A DNA stretch of 64,000 nucleotides from the NCBI GenBank assembly GCA_030646295.1, contig JAUSND010000003.1:248001-312000 (forward strand). Reading direction: 5' to 3'. The position numbers and the translations under genes are program-made. Position 1 is the first letter of the stretch. Every line of letters begins with the position of its first letter. Below the pieces are notes generated by a model. It saw only the letters and a list, made by a program, of their open reading frames with translations, did no database searches and was not told the origin of the DNA. This DNA comes from Moraxellaceae bacterium. Its GTDB lineage: Bacteria; Pseudomonadota; Gammaproteobacteria; Pseudomonadales; Moraxellaceae. Below are positions 18,384-27,630 of the stretch, piece after piece.

Positions 18384-18413
18384 ATGACGATCCAGTCCCG
18401 GGGCGTTACTTAT
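18384..18413 (+). promoter_or_regulatory. Diverged ops/JUMPstart-like element, second copy
   Basis: This matches 21 of the first 25 bases of the element at 9684-9713 (ATGACGATC, TCC and GGGGCG conserved) but departs from ops in the last five to seven bases (GGCGTTACTTAT against GGCGGTAGCGTG). It lies 37 bases before the TviB-like gene at the head of the second glycan block. Whether RfaH still recognises it is unknown. Confidence 0.6.
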
Positions 18414-18450
18414 TTGATTATCCAGATCAAGAACAAAAGGAAGCTGTACC

Positions 18451-19728
18451 ATGCTCACACTCGACAACGTCAAACTCGCCATTCTTGGCCTGGGCTATGT
18501 TGGCCTGCCACTCGCTGTAGAGTTTGGCAAGAAGCGCTCCGTCGTCGGTTTTGACATCAACGTGCCGCGCATCAATGCCCTCAAGGCCGGGCACGACAGC
18601 ACGCTGGAAGTGAGTGACGAAGAACTCAAGACGGCCACGCATCTTGAGTACTCTGCCAGCCTGGATGACCTCAAGGCCTGCAACGTGTACATCGTGACCG
18701 TGCCAACGCCCATCGATCAGCACCGTCAGCCCGACCTTACGCCGCTCATCAAGGCGTCCGAGACCATTGGCAAGGTGCTCAAGAAAGGCGACATCGTGAT
18801 TTACGAATCCACCGTCTATCCCGGTGCCACCGAAGAAGACTGCGTGCCGGTTCTGGAAAAAGTCTCTGGCCTTACGTTTAACGTGGATTTTTATGCCGGC
18901 TACAGCCCCGAGCGTATCAATCCGGGTGACAAGGAACACCGCGTTACCACCATTCGCAAGGTGACCTCCGGCTCTACGCCAGAAGTGGCCGATCTGGTCG
19001 ATGCCATTTACAACCAGATCATCACCGTGGGCACGCACAAGGCCCCCAGCATCAAGGTGGCCGAGGCCGCCAAGGTGATCGAGAACACCCAGCGCGATGT
19101 AAACATTGCACTGATCAACGAACTTGCGCTCATCTTCAACAAGATGGGCATTGATACAGAAGAGGTGCTGAAGGCTGCCGGCACCAAATGGAACTTTCTG
19201 CCGTTCCGTCCGGGCCTGGTGGGCGGGCACTGCATAGGGGTAGACCCGTACTACCTCACGCACAAGGCACAGGCCATTGGCTACCACCCCGAAATCATTC
19301 TGGCCGGACGCCGCCTGAATGACAGCATGGGCGCCTATGTGGCCAGTCAGCTGGTAAAGGCACTGATGAAGCGCCGCATTCATGTGGAAGGCGCACGCGT
19401 GCTCATCATGGGCCTTACCTTCAAGGAAAACTGCCCCGACCTGCGCAATACCAAGGTAGTCGACATCATTAACGAGCTGCGCGAATACCACGTAGACGTC
19501 GATGTGTACGACCCGTGGGCAGAGGCAGCCGAAGCCCAGCACGAATACAACCTTACCCCGGTCAGCCAGCCACAGGCAGGCAAGTACGACGGCATCATCC
19601 TGGCGGTGGCCCACAAGCAGTTCAAGGACATGGGCGCGCAGGCCATACGCGCACTGGGCAAGCCACAGCACGTGCTGTACGACCTTAAATACATCCTGCC
19701 GAAAGAAGCCACCGACCTCCGCCTTTGA
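18451..19728 (+). CDS. tviB: UDP-N-acetylhexosamine 6-dehydrogenase (TviB/WbpO type)
   Basis: The enzyme oxidises C6 of UDP-GlcNAc or UDP-GalNAc twice with NAD+, giving the uronic acid UDP-sugar. The 425-residue protein has the NAD loop GLGYVGLP (13-20), Lys208 in [18 protein letters not shown], and catalytic Cys261 in [14 protein letters not shown]. These residues and the overall sequence match the Vi-antigen TviB and Pseudomonas WbpO branch and differ from UDP-glucose dehydrogenase. The WbpP/TviC-type 4-epimerase gene follows, as in Vi and in P. aeruginosa O6 loci, so a GalNAc uronic acid (GalNAcA) is the likely product. All catalytic residues are present, in contrast to the dehydrogenase-like protein at 39407. 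AAAGGA precedes the ATG. Confidence 0.93.
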   Translation: MLTLDNVKLAILGLGYVGLPLAVEFGKKRSVVGFDINVPRINALKAGHDSTLEVSDEELKTATHLEYSASLDDLKACNVYIVTVPTPIDQHRQPDLTPLIKASETIGKVLKKGDIVIYESTVYPGATEEDCVPVLEKVSGLTFNVDFYAGYSPERINPGDKEHRVTTIRKVTSGSTPEVADLVDAIYNQIITVGTHKAPSIKVAEAAKVIENTQRDVNIALINELALIFNKMGIDTEEVLKAAGTKWNFLPFRPGLVGGHCIGVDPYYLTHKAQAIGYHPEIILAGRRLNDSMGAYVASQLVKALMKRRIHVEGARVLIMGLTFKENCPDLRNTKVVDIINELREYHVDVDVYDPWAEAAEAQHEYNLTPVSQPQAGKYDGIILAVAHKQFKDMGAQAIRALGKPQHVLYDLKYILPKEATDLRL

Positions 19729-19746
19729 TTGGCCTTTGGCAAGCCC

Positions 19747-19836
19747 TTGTGGGAGCGGCTTTAGCCGCGAACAAGAGAAAAGCCCAAGAGGGAACGGCTT
19801 TGCCCTTGTGGTACGCAGAGCGAAGCCGCGAACAAT
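19747..19836. repeat. REP-like pair of palindromes
   Basis: The first unit has the perfect palindrome GCGGCTTTAGCCGC at 19755-19768 in a TGTGGGAGCGG...CCGCGAACAA context, like REP sequences of Pseudomonas and relatives. The second (19791-19836) has arms CGGCTTTGC/GCGAAGCCG around a 16-base loop and the same GCCGCGAACAA ending. They fill most of the gap between the dehydrogenase and epimerase genes. No REP transposase is seen in the window. Confidence 0.7.
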
Positions 19837-19858
19837 AACCCCGGATTGATTACAGCCC

Positions 19859-20884
19859 ATGACACGCTACGAACAACTGCTCACCGAGCTGCCAACATCC
19901 CCCAGGACCTGGCTGGTAACAGGCGTTGCCGGTTTTATTGGCAGCAACCTGCTGGAAACCCTGCTCAAGCTTGAGCAGCGCGTAGTGGGGCTGGACAACT
20001 TTGCAACCGGCCATCAGCGCAACCTGGACGAAGTGCAGTCACTGGTTACCCCGGAGCAGTGGGCACGCTTCAAGTTTATCAAAGGCGACATCCGCAATCT
20101 GGAAGACTGCCAGCAGGCCTGTGCAGGCGTGGACTACGTGCTGCATGAAGCCGCACTAGGCTCTGTACCACGCTCCATTAACGACCCCATCACCACCAAC
20201 AGCGCCAACATAGACGGCTTTCTCAACATGCTGGTGGCTGCCCGTGATGCCCAGGTAAAAAGCTTTACCTACGCCGCCAGCAGCTCTACCTACGGCGATC
20301 ACCCCGGCCTGCCCAAGGTAGAAGACATCATCGGCAAGCCACTCTCGCCCTATGCCGTCACCAAGTACGTGAACGAGCTATATGCCGACGTGTTTGCCCG
20401 TTGCTACGGATTTACCACCATTGGCCTGCGCTACTTCAACGTGTTCGGCAAGCGGCAAGACCCGGATGGCGCCTATGCCGCCGTCATTCCCAAATGGACT
20501 GCCGCCATGATCAATGGCGACGACGTGTTCATTAACGGTGATGGCGAAACCAGCCGCGACTTCTGCTTTATCGAGAATACCGTGCAAGCCAATCTGCTCG
20601 CTGCCACCGCAACCGATGAAGCGGCCCGCAATCAGGTTTACAACGTGGCGGTAAGTGGTCGTACAACCCTGAATACGCTGTTTGATGAGTTGAAAAGCGC
20701 ACTGGGCACTAATCGCATTATTTATGACAAGGCGCCGGTGTATCGCGAGTTCAGGGCAGGGGATGTGCGGCATTCACAGGCGGATATCAGCAAGATTCAG
20801 CGCCTTTTGGGTTATGCACCGCAGTACGATATTAAAAACGGAATTGAGAAAGCAATCCCTTGGTATATGGCAAAGCTGAATTGA
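19859..20884 (+). CDS. wbpP: UDP-N-acetylglucosamine 4-epimerase (WbpP/TviC type)
   Basis: This 341-residue short-chain dehydrogenase/reductase enzyme interconverts UDP-GlcNAc and UDP-GalNAc, or their uronic acids, through a 4-keto intermediate. NAD-binding GVAGFIG is at residues 22-28, preceded by the roughly 17-residue N-terminal extension typical of WbpP. The serine-rich SSSTYG is at 141-146, and the catalytic YAVTK has Tyr165 and Lys169. It works with the TviB/WbpO-like enzyme to give UDP-GalNAcA. A true GalE for glucose/galactose lies separately at 40705. It is the last GC-rich gene before the AT-rich island. Confidence 0.93.
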   Translation: MTRYEQLLTELPTSPRTWLVTGVAGFIGSNLLETLLKLEQRVVGLDNFATGHQRNLDEVQSLVTPEQWARFKFIKGDIRNLEDCQQACAGVDYVLHEAALGSVPRSINDPITTNSANIDGFLNMLVAARDAQVKSFTYAASSSTYGDHPGLPKVEDIIGKPLSPYAVTKYVNELYADVFARCYGFTTIGLRYFNVFGKRQDPDGAYAAVIPKWTAAMINGDDVFINGDGETSRDFCFIENTVQANLLAATATDEAARNQVYNVAVSGRTTLNTLFDELKSALGTNRIIYDKAPVYREFRAGDVRHSQADISKIQRLLGYAPQYDIKNGIEKAIPWYMAKLN

Positions 20885-20918
20885 TTTTACTAAGAGCGAT
20901 GTTGGCCGAAAGGTATAT

Positions 20919-22301
20919 ATGAAAATCTACAATATTCAGCGGCTATTGTTAATTGTCGTTACTTTTCTTGGTTTAGTAAGTGTTTCATTTGTTTCATTTG
21001 GCTCATTTTCATTACACGAGCAGTATAACGGCTATACAATTTCATCTATTACACTTTTTGTCTCTTCGATAGTGGTTTTATTGTTGGCAGGGGTTAATAA
21101 GGCTGCATCACAGCTCTACTTTTCGTTTTTCATGGTTTTCATTATTTTTCATTTAGGTATTCCTTTGGGTGCTGCAATTGCAGGCAGTGATGCTGCTGCA
21201 TCAGATTACTTGGATTCTTGGTTTCTTCAGCAATACACAGTCCCAGCGATTTTATCTGTTTTTCTTTTTATGGCCAGCTATTTGCTGGCGTATCTAGTGA
21301 CGTTTACAAGAAGAGTTTATGTTCCGCAGCCAATAAGACTTAATGAGTTTCACTTTAAAATATTATTCTATGTTCTTTGTGTTTTAGTATTTGTGTGGAT
21401 TACCTTTGTTAAGGTGGTGTATTCGGTTCAGAATTATTCGGAATACTATGAGTTTGCTGAAGTTGGTTTTTTGCAGTTTATTTATGTCTACTTTAATGGA
21501 TTAATTGGGTTTATTTTTGTCCTGCTTTGTTTGTCAGGCACATATAGGCGATATGGAATTGCACTATTTTTCGTTTGGGCCATTTTTGCCTTTCCGATTG
21601 GTCTCCGTGGGGGGGTGCTTTTCCCTCTTGCGGTATCGGTCCCGGTTCTGGTTTCTCGAGGCGCCTTAAGGGTTTCCTTGTTGAGTGCGGTTTCTGGGAT
21701 GCTAGTAATCTTGCTAGCGATATCTTTTGTATTCAACTACCGAGGAGAAGGTAGCGTCTCCGCAGATGCCCAGATAAATCCTGTAGCAGCCATTATCGAG
21801 ATGGGTGGATCATTGAGGCCTGTTTTCGAAGTGCATAAGTGGATTGAGACGCAAGATGTAAATTATATGTTAGGGGAGACTTATTGGGCTCCTTTTGAGC
21901 GAACACTATCAAAACTGTTGCCATTTGTGGGTCGCATTGAGTCAGTAGAGGACGAGCGACTAATGAATGTGATGATCGTGAAAAAAGCTGGGCCTTATGG
22001 ATTCTCGATCGTTGCAGAGGCATTTATTAACTTTGGTTGGCTGGGAGTGATTGCGATTGGGTTTGTGGTCGGGTGCTTGCTTAGGCATCTTGATTGGAAA
22101 ATCAGTCAGAGTGATAGTGAGGGTTTTTCTTATGTTGATGTTGCACTTGCAATGGCAATTTTTTTCCACATTAGGCAAAGCTTTGTTGGTGCTTACGGTA
22201 CTTTTCTGTCGGCAATAGTTGTATGCGCTGCGATTACTCTAATGATTTCCTATTTTGGTAGGGTGTCATATCTTTCAAGAGAGCCTGGTAAAAAGCATTA
22301 A
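20919..22301 (+). CDS. wzy: Wzy-type oligosaccharide repeat-unit polymerase
   Basis: The 460-residue integral membrane protein has about eleven hydrophobic segments and a large hydrophilic loop between roughly residues 270 and 370 (from NYRGEGSVSADAQ to ERLMNVMIVKKAGPYGFS), the layout of O-antigen/capsule polymerases. Such proteins are too variable to identify by motif, so the call rests on topology and on the neighbouring Wzx and glycosyltransferases. It would join lipid-linked repeat units at the periplasmic face. AAAGG precedes the ATG. Base composition drops sharply to AT-rich compared with the epimerase gene just before it, a common sign that polymerase-flippase-transferase blocks have been exchanged between strains. 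Confidence 0.82.
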   Translation: MKIYNIQRLLLIVVTFLGLVSVSFVSFGSFSLHEQYNGYTISSITLFVSSIVVLLLAGVNKAASQLYFSFFMVFIIFHLGIPLGAAIAGSDAAASDYLDSWFLQQYTVPAILSVFLFMASYLLAYLVTFTRRVYVPQPIRLNEFHFKILFYVLCVLVFVWITFVKVVYSVQNYSEYYEFAEVGFLQFIYVYFNGLIGFIFVLLCLSGTYRRYGIALFFVWAIFAFPIGLRGGVLFPLAVSVPVLVSRGALRVSLLSAVSGMLVILLAISFVFNYRGEGSVSADAQINPVAAIIEMGGSLRPVFEVHKWIETQDVNYMLGETYWAPFERTLSKLLPFVGRIESVEDERLMNVMIVKKAGPYGFSIVAEAFINFGWLGVIAIGFVVGCLLRHLDWKISQSDSEGFSYVDVALAMAIFFHIRQSFVGAYGTFLSAIVVCAAITLMISYFGRVSYLSREPGKKH

Positions 22302-22313
22302 AAAGGATAAGGT

Positions 22314-23522
22314 ATGAGAATGCTTTTAGGTGCGAAATGGCTTCTCGTTGGAAATATTTTTTACGCTGCATCCCAATGGCTAATTTTAATGATTTTGGCG
22401 AAGCTTGGTGATGTAGAAATGGTTGGCCATTATACGTTGGCACTATCCATGCTTGCCCCATTGTTTATGTTTTCAAATCTTCAGCTGCGAGCAATTCAGG
22501 CTACAGATGCCAAAGGTGAATTTGCATTTTCAGATTTTCTGTTTCTGCGATTTTTGGGTGGAATGTTTTCAATGGTGGCTTGCGTTGCTGTTGGGGAATG
22601 GGCTGGGGTTGATAATAAGGAGGTTTTATACGTTATTGCATTATCAAAGGGCTTTGAGTCCTTTAGCGATATAGTGCATGGTGCATTGAATGTTCAGGAT
22701 AGAACGTTGGAGATTGCAAGGTCACTTATTTTCAAAGGGTTGATATCAATTTCTTCTGTTTGGGTGGTCTTGGCACAGGGTTTTGGCTTATTTGCAGCTG
22801 TAGCTTTCATGACAATAGGCTGGCTGGGTGTTTTGATTTTTCAGGATTTTCGGGTGATTGGATTTGGTCTCTTAAAAATACGAGTGATCAGCTTGGAGAA
22901 GTTAAAAAAAATATTAATGTTAAGTTTTCCGTTGGCGATCTCTGTTTCTCTCGTGTCACTTCAGGCAAGTATACCTAGGTACTTTCTGAATATTAATGAG
23001 GGTGTCGCTGCTGTTGGGATTTACAGCGCGCTCGCTTATGTAATTATTATTGGAAGTATCTTTGTGAATGCAATTGGCCAGTACATTAGTCCGCGATTGG
23101 CCCAGTACTGGGTTGCTGCAGATGCACAAAGATTCAACGCCTTGGTTTTTGCAGGCTTGTCAATTGCGGCTGGTGCCGGTGTGCTTGGGGTTGTTGCTTC
23201 AGCAATCTTTGGGGAATGGTTTTTGAATGTTTTCTATGGTCCGGAGTATGCAACACAAAGCCAAATGATGGTTTTGCTGATGATAGGAGGTGGATTTCTT
23301 TATATGGCGTCGATTCTTGGATATGTTCTAACCGCAACAAGAGCTTTGAGACAGCAGGTTCCCATATTTGTACTTGTAAACATCGTTACGGTGATTGCAT
23401 CTATGGCACTGATCCCAAGATGGGGTGGGTTCGGCGCATCTTATGTTCTGATTGTGTCGGCACTAACACAGCTCATTCTGATGCTCTATGTTTATAAAAA
23501 AGTCATGTTGAGGTTGGCATGA
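22314..23522 (+). CDS. wzx: Wzx-type oligosaccharide flippase
   Basis: The 402-residue multi-pass membrane protein (about twelve hydrophobic segments) opens AKWLLVGNIFYAASQWLILMILAKLGDVEMVGHYTLALS, the Polysacc_synt flippase start. It should flip the repeat unit polymerised by the Wzy 12 bases upstream. It is AT-rich like its neighbours, shorter than the three WzxC-like proteins in the window, and has a purine-rich ribosome site (AAGGATAAGG). The stop overlaps the next glycosyltransferase start (ATGA). Of the four flippases, this one most clearly belongs to a Wzx/Wzy pair. Confidence 0.87.
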   Translation: MRMLLGAKWLLVGNIFYAASQWLILMILAKLGDVEMVGHYTLALSMLAPLFMFSNLQLRAIQATDAKGEFAFSDFLFLRFLGGMFSMVACVAVGEWAGVDNKEVLYVIALSKGFESFSDIVHGALNVQDRTLEIARSLIFKGLISISSVWVVLAQGFGLFAAVAFMTIGWLGVLIFQDFRVIGFGLLKIRVISLEKLKKILMLSFPLAISVSLVSLQASIPRYFLNINEGVAAVGIYSALAYVIIIGSIFVNAIGQYISPRLAQYWVAADAQRFNALVFAGLSIAAGAGVLGVVASAIFGEWFLNVFYGPEYATQSQMMVLLMIGGGFLYMASILGYVLTATRALRQQVPIFVLVNIVTVIASMALIPRWGGFGASYVLIVSALTQLILMLYVYKKVMLRLA

Positions 23523-24658
23523 AAGTACTTCATGTGGTTGGCGCCATGAACAGGGGTGGTGTTGAGTCGTGGTTAATGCATGTCCTTAGAAATGTTGATA
23601 AGAGTCGATATGACATGGATTTTCTTGTTCATGTTGTCGATCCTGGTTTATTTGATAATGAGATTCGCAGCCAAGGCTCTAAGATAACGAGTTGTGCCTA
23701 TGTTAGGAGTCCAATTTTGTATGCTTGGTTTCTCTTTCGCTATCTGACTTCAAGTGGAAATCGCTATGACATTATTCATAGCCATGTGCATGGTTTTAGT
23801 GGATGGGTTCTAATGGTTGGTGCGTTCGCAGGAGTGCCGATAAGAATTGCTCATAGTCATAGTGATCTTAGATTTCAGGATCAAGGCGATAGTTTTTTTC
23901 GGTATATTTACAAGCTGATTGTTAGGTGGTTGATTTCCATATTTGCAACGCATCGGTTAGCTGTTAGTGAAAATGCTGCGGTATCTCTGTTTGGTAAAAG
24001 CTGGAGAAGAAAGTCGACTGTCATGTACTGTGGTGTTGACTTGAAGCCATTTTCGGTGGTTCATGCAGATGATGATTTTAGGGCCATTTTTGGCATAGAT
24101 AGTGATGATATTGTAATTGGTCATGTCGGTCGTATGGAGCAGCCTAAAAATCATATGTTTCTCCTGGATGTTTTCAAAGAGGCTCTATCTAGAGATCGGC
24201 GTTGTAGGCTTTTGTTGGTTGGAGATGGGTCATTGCGCCGCTCTGTTGAAGACTATGCTCGGAAGATTGGAGTTGATGGTCGAGTGATATTTGCTGGTAG
24301 TCGTGATGATGTGCCTAAAATTTTATTATTAGCTATAGATGTTTTTGTCTTCCCATCTTTATGGGAAGGTCTCCCATTGACATTAATCGAAGCTCAGGCA
24401 GCCGGTCTTAGATGTATAGTGTCTGAGTCGGTCACGCAGGAAGTTTCGTTGGGTGGATGCACATATTTGCCTTTGGGTATTGGTGCATGTGGCTGGGCTG
24501 ATGTTCTTTTTAAGAATCTTGAGTTAGGGCGATGTGCTTCAGGATATGAAAGTGTTTGCTCTTCAAGGTTCTCTTTGTCAGCGTCTCTCGATTCCTTGTT
24601 AAGTTTGTATGAAAGGGCTTATAAACGCGTAGAGGACTCCGGGAAGGCGGCACTCTAG
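23519..24658 (+). CDS. Family 4 glycosyltransferase (AT-rich island)
   Basis: This 379-residue GT-B enzyme begins KVLHVVGAMNRGGVESWLMH, the glycine-rich acceptor start, then has HSHVHG and IAHSHSD. The donor domain has GHVGRMEQPKNHMFLL and FPSLWEGLPLTLIEAQAAGLRCIVS with the EX7E pair. It resembles the EpsF/capsular family 1 transferases. The ATG overlaps the wzx stop. AT-rich codon use marks it as part of the exchanged block. Sugar specificity unknown. Confidence 0.88.
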   Translation: MKVLHVVGAMNRGGVESWLMHVLRNVDKSRYDMDFLVHVVDPGLFDNEIRSQGSKITSCAYVRSPILYAWFLFRYLTSSGNRYDIIHSHVHGFSGWVLMVGAFAGVPIRIAHSHSDLRFQDQGDSFFRYIYKLIVRWLISIFATHRLAVSENAAVSLFGKSWRRKSTVMYCGVDLKPFSVVHADDDFRAIFGIDSDDIVIGHVGRMEQPKNHMFLLDVFKEALSRDRRCRLLLVGDGSLRRSVEDYARKIGVDGRVIFAGSRDDVPKILLLAIDVFVFPSLWEGLPLTLIEAQAAGLRCIVSESVTQEVSLGGCTYLPLGIGACGWADVLFKNLELGRCASGYESVCSSRFSLSASLDSLLSLYERAYKRVEDSGKAAL

Positions 24659-24700
24659 GATGTTTAATCCTCAATTTTTTAAGTAAAAGTAGAAAGCTAA

Positions 24701-25885
24701 ATGCGCTGTATTGTTTATCTTGAAGAGCGATTCCTTCGCGATAAAGAAGGGAATTACTATTCTGTAGTATTTGGGGATGAGTACTGGGCTCGCTATCTGT
24801 CGGTATACTCATCTTTATTGGTGGTTGCTCGATCAGTGGATATTTCCAGTGGTGAGTTAACGGAGCACCATCAAGCTATTAAAGACGATAGAGTTTCCTT
24901 CGCTACCCTACCTTACTATAAGGGGCCGCAGCAGTTTTTAATTGTTTTTTTAAGTCTTCTTAATGCCATTCGTAAATGTGCTCGAATTGATGGGGTTCAT
25001 ATTTTAAGAGTGCCTGGTGTGATTGCTAGCATGGCGCTTCCCTTTCTTATATTTTCACGTCGTCCGTTTGGCGTTGAACTGGTTGGTGATCCTTATCAGG
25101 TTTTTGAAAGCGGTGGGGTTGGTGGTTTTTTTTCGTCTTTTTATAAAAAAGTATTTACATTTTTAACTCGAAAAGCATGTGGCAGGGCATCGGCAGTTGC
25201 GTATGTGACTAGGTATGCAATGCAGGCTGCCTATCCTGCCGCCGATGACGCCTTTACAACCCATTACTCAAGTATTCAATTGCAGTCAGAAATGATTGTC
25301 GACTCCAGAGCAATTGAGTGCGATATCAGTGGCCGCCCCTTTACTATTTTTATGGTGGGGTCGATGGAGCAGCGTTATAAGGGCTTCGATGTAATGATCC
25401 GTGCTTTGCAGATTTTGAGCCAGAGTAAATCAAATGTGATTGTAAAAATTGCTGGTTCAGGTGCGTGTCAAGCAGAGCTGGAGTTGCTTGCCAATCAGTT
25501 GGGTATTTCTCAAAGTGTTGTTTTTCTGGGGCTAATTTCGCGTGCTTCCGTGCTTTCAACTATGGATGACGTTGACTTATTTGTGATGCCCTCTCGGACA
25601 GAAGGGCTGCCTCGAGCTTTAATTGAGGCAATGGCTAGGGGGCTGCCTGCGTTGGGTAGTAATGTCGGTGGGATTCCGGAGTTACTTGATAGTGAGTTTA
25701 TCTTTGAGAATGGGAATTACGCACAGTTGGCAGGCATGATTGATGCGCTAATTGGCAATATTTCGCTGCTAAGTATGATGAGTAGTAAAAATATTGTGAC
25801 AGCAAGGTCCTATGAAATTGGTGAGCTTAGGGTTCGCCAGAAGAAATTTTATGAATATCTTTATAATGTTAGTGCCTCCTCATGA
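24701..25885 (+). CDS. Family 4 glycosyltransferase (AT-rich island)
   Basis: This is a 394-residue GT-B protein. The N-terminal half is divergent (CIVYLEERFLRDKEGNYYSVVFGDEYWARYL). The C-terminal donor domain is clear, with FMVGSMEQRYKGFDVMIRAL, VFLGLISRASVLSTMDDVDLFVMPSRTEGLPRALIEAMARGLPALGSNVGGIPEL. A short 42-base AT-rich gap separates it from the previous gene and its stop overlaps the next gene (ATGA). It adds one of the sugars of the Wzy-dependent repeat; the donor is not known. Confidence 0.87.
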   Translation: MRCIVYLEERFLRDKEGNYYSVVFGDEYWARYLSVYSSLLVVARSVDISSGELTEHHQAIKDDRVSFATLPYYKGPQQFLIVFLSLLNAIRKCARIDGVHILRVPGVIASMALPFLIFSRRPFGVELVGDPYQVFESGGVGGFFSSFYKKVFTFLTRKACGRASAVAYVTRYAMQAAYPAADDAFTTHYSSIQLQSEMIVDSRAIECDISGRPFTIFMVGSMEQRYKGFDVMIRALQILSQSKSNVIVKIAGSGACQAELELLANQLGISQSVVFLGLISRASVLSTMDDVDLFVMPSRTEGLPRALIEAMARGLPALGSNVGGIPELLDSEFIFENGNYAQLAGMIDALIGNISLLSMMSSKNIVTARSYEIGELRVRQKKFYEYLYNVSASS

Positions 25886-27045
25886 TTTCATTGCATTTGA
25901 TAAAAACTACAGTTGGTGCCTCTTGGGCTTTACGCCAAATTAAGGAGCTCATTTTTTTTGGGTGTGCTGTCCATGTTGTACTGCCGGATGATAGTGGTTT
26001 GGCGGATGACTACAGAAATGCGGGTGCAATTGTCCACTTCATTAATGTAGATATTTCACAGGCTAAGTCGCCTGTCAGGTTTCTAATAAATCTCTTCAAG
26101 TTCAGGGCATTGGTGTGTGCTTTGAATCCAGATATTGTGCACTCACATTTTGTAGGAACATCATTTTTTATGCGGGTCGCGTTGGCTGGAGTCGATGTGC
26201 CAAGGATTTTTCAGGTTCCAGGGCCGCTGCATCTTGAGAACAGATTTATACGATTTTTAGAAGTTATTTCAGCAAGTAAGAGTGATTATTGGATTGCTAC
26301 CTGCACTAGGACAAGGGAGTATTATCTCGAATCGGGTGTGTCCCCTGATAGGGTTGGGATGATTTTCTACGGTACAGATATGACAAGGCTTTTGCCGTCT
26401 GTGAAGGGGCGCCTGCGTGGAGAATTGGGGTTGAGTCCTGATGTTAAGATAGTTGGCATGGTTGCTTTTGTTTATGCTCCTAAAAAGTGGCTTGGCCAAA
26501 GTCGAGGTATTAAAGGGCATGAAGATTTAATTGATGCAATGGCGCTGCTTCTTAAGAATAGAGACGATGTCGTGTGTGTAATAGTCGGAGGGGCTTGGGG
26601 GGATCGAGCGAATAGCTACTACGAGAACATTGTTTCCTATGGAACTAGAAAGTTGGGGGACAAGGTTTATTTTCTTGGGTCAAGAAGTGATGTTCCCCAA
26701 ATTTATCCGGACTTCGATCTTGCAGTTCATCCTTCACTATCTGAAAACTTAGGTGGTGCAGGTGAGTCGCTTTTGATGGGAATACCCACGCTTGCAACCA
26801 ATGTTGGAGGGTTTCCTGACATAGTAATTGATGGAGTGACCGGCTGGTTAACTCCCCCATCAGACCCAGAGGCGATGGCATTACGAATTGCTGAAGCATT
26901 AGATAACCCTGAAGAGGCGGTCAAGCGTGCGCATGCCGGGCGAAGCTGGCTTGTGCAAGAGCTTGATGTTGTGAAAACTTCAAGAGAAGTATTGGATTTT
27001 TATAAAACTGTTATTGGCTGCCATCATGATAAAGCGCACATTTGA
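25882..27045 (+). CDS. Family 4 glycosyltransferase (end of AT-rich island)
   Basis: This 387-residue GT-B protein has HSHFVGTSFFMRVALAGVDVPRIFQVPGPLHLE in the acceptor domain, and IVGMVAFVYAPKK, VYFLGSRSDVPQIYPDFDLAVHPSLSENLGGAGESLLMGIPTLATNVGGFPDI in the donor domain. In the usual EX7E motif the first Glu aligns with SENLGGAGE, so the motif is somewhat altered. A long insert after APKKWLGQSRGIKGHEDLI is typical of a GT4 subset. The gene ends inside the start of the next, GC-rich sugar transferase, so the junction of the AT-rich block falls here. Acceptor and donor unknown. Confidence 0.86.
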   Translation: MISLHLIKTTVGASWALRQIKELIFFGCAVHVVLPDDSGLADDYRNAGAIVHFINVDISQAKSPVRFLINLFKFRALVCALNPDIVHSHFVGTSFFMRVALAGVDVPRIFQVPGPLHLENRFIRFLEVISASKSDYWIATCTRTREYYLESGVSPDRVGMIFYGTDMTRLLPSVKGRLRGELGLSPDVKIVGMVAFVYAPKKWLGQSRGIKGHEDLIDAMALLLKNRDDVVCVIVGGAWGDRANSYYENIVSYGTRKLGDKVYFLGSRSDVPQIYPDFDLAVHPSLSENLGGAGESLLMGIPTLATNVGGFPDIVIDGVTGWLTPPSDPEAMALRIAEALDNPEEAVKRAHAGRSWLVQELDVVKTSREVLDFYKTVIGCHHDKAHI

Positions 27046-27628
27046 TATGCTGGCCTCCGCCAGTGCGCTGTTGATGTTCTCGCCCGTGTTGCTGAGCGTG
27101 GCCTATATGGTCCACAAAAATATCGGTTCGCCGGTACTGTTTCGCCAGGTGCGTCCCGGTATAAATGGCAAGCCTTTTGAGATGATCAAGTTTCGCACCA
27201 TGCTGGATGCTGTAGATGTAGATGGAAATATATTGCCTGATAGTGCGCGGCTAACTCGATTTGGGAATTTTTTGCGCTCGACCAGTCTTGATGAGCTGCC
27301 TGAACTGTGGAACGTACTCAGGGGCGATATGAGCCTGGTAGGGCCGCGCCCTTTGTTAATGGAGTACCTGCCCTTGTATTCGCCTGAGCAGGCACGGCGT
27401 CATGATGTGCGTCCGGGTGTGACGGGCTGGGCGCAGATTAACGGACGCAATGCCATCAGCTGGGAAGACAAGTTCAAACTGGATGTGTGGTATGTCGATA
27501 ACCAGTCGTTATGGCTGGATATCAGGATTTTGTTGTTGACGGTAAAAAAGGTAGTGGTGCGTGATGGCATAAGTGCCGATGGCGAGGCCACCATGACCAG
27601 ATTTTACGGAACCGGTAAAAAGGAATAA
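27026..27628 (+). CDS. PglC-type initiating sugar phosphotransferase
   Basis: This small (200-residue) polyprenyl-phosphate sugar-1-phosphate transferase has one N-terminal membrane hairpin (ASALLMFSPVLLSVAYMV) and the catalytic core KPFEMIKFRTM, the Asp-Glu pair in SLDELPELWNVLRGDMSLVGPRP, and RPGVTGWAQINGRN. Size and motifs match PglC/WeeH/ItrA enzymes that place di-N-acetylbacillosamine-phosphate on undecaprenyl phosphate. The next genes supply exactly that sugar (acetyltransferase, aminotransferase, 4,6-dehydratase). The ATG at 27026 is chosen; a TTG at 27014 is an alternative. It overlaps the previous gene by 20 bases. Confidence 0.9.
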   Translation: MIKRTFDMLASASALLMFSPVLLSVAYMVHKNIGSPVLFRQVRPGINGKPFEMIKFRTMLDAVDVDGNILPDSARLTRFGNFLRSTSLDELPELWNVLRGDMSLVGPRPLLMEYLPLYSPEQARRHDVRPGVTGWAQINGRNAISWEDKFKLDVWYVDNQSLWLDIRILLLTVKKVVVRDGISADGEATMTRFYGTGKKE

Positions 27629-27630
27629 TC

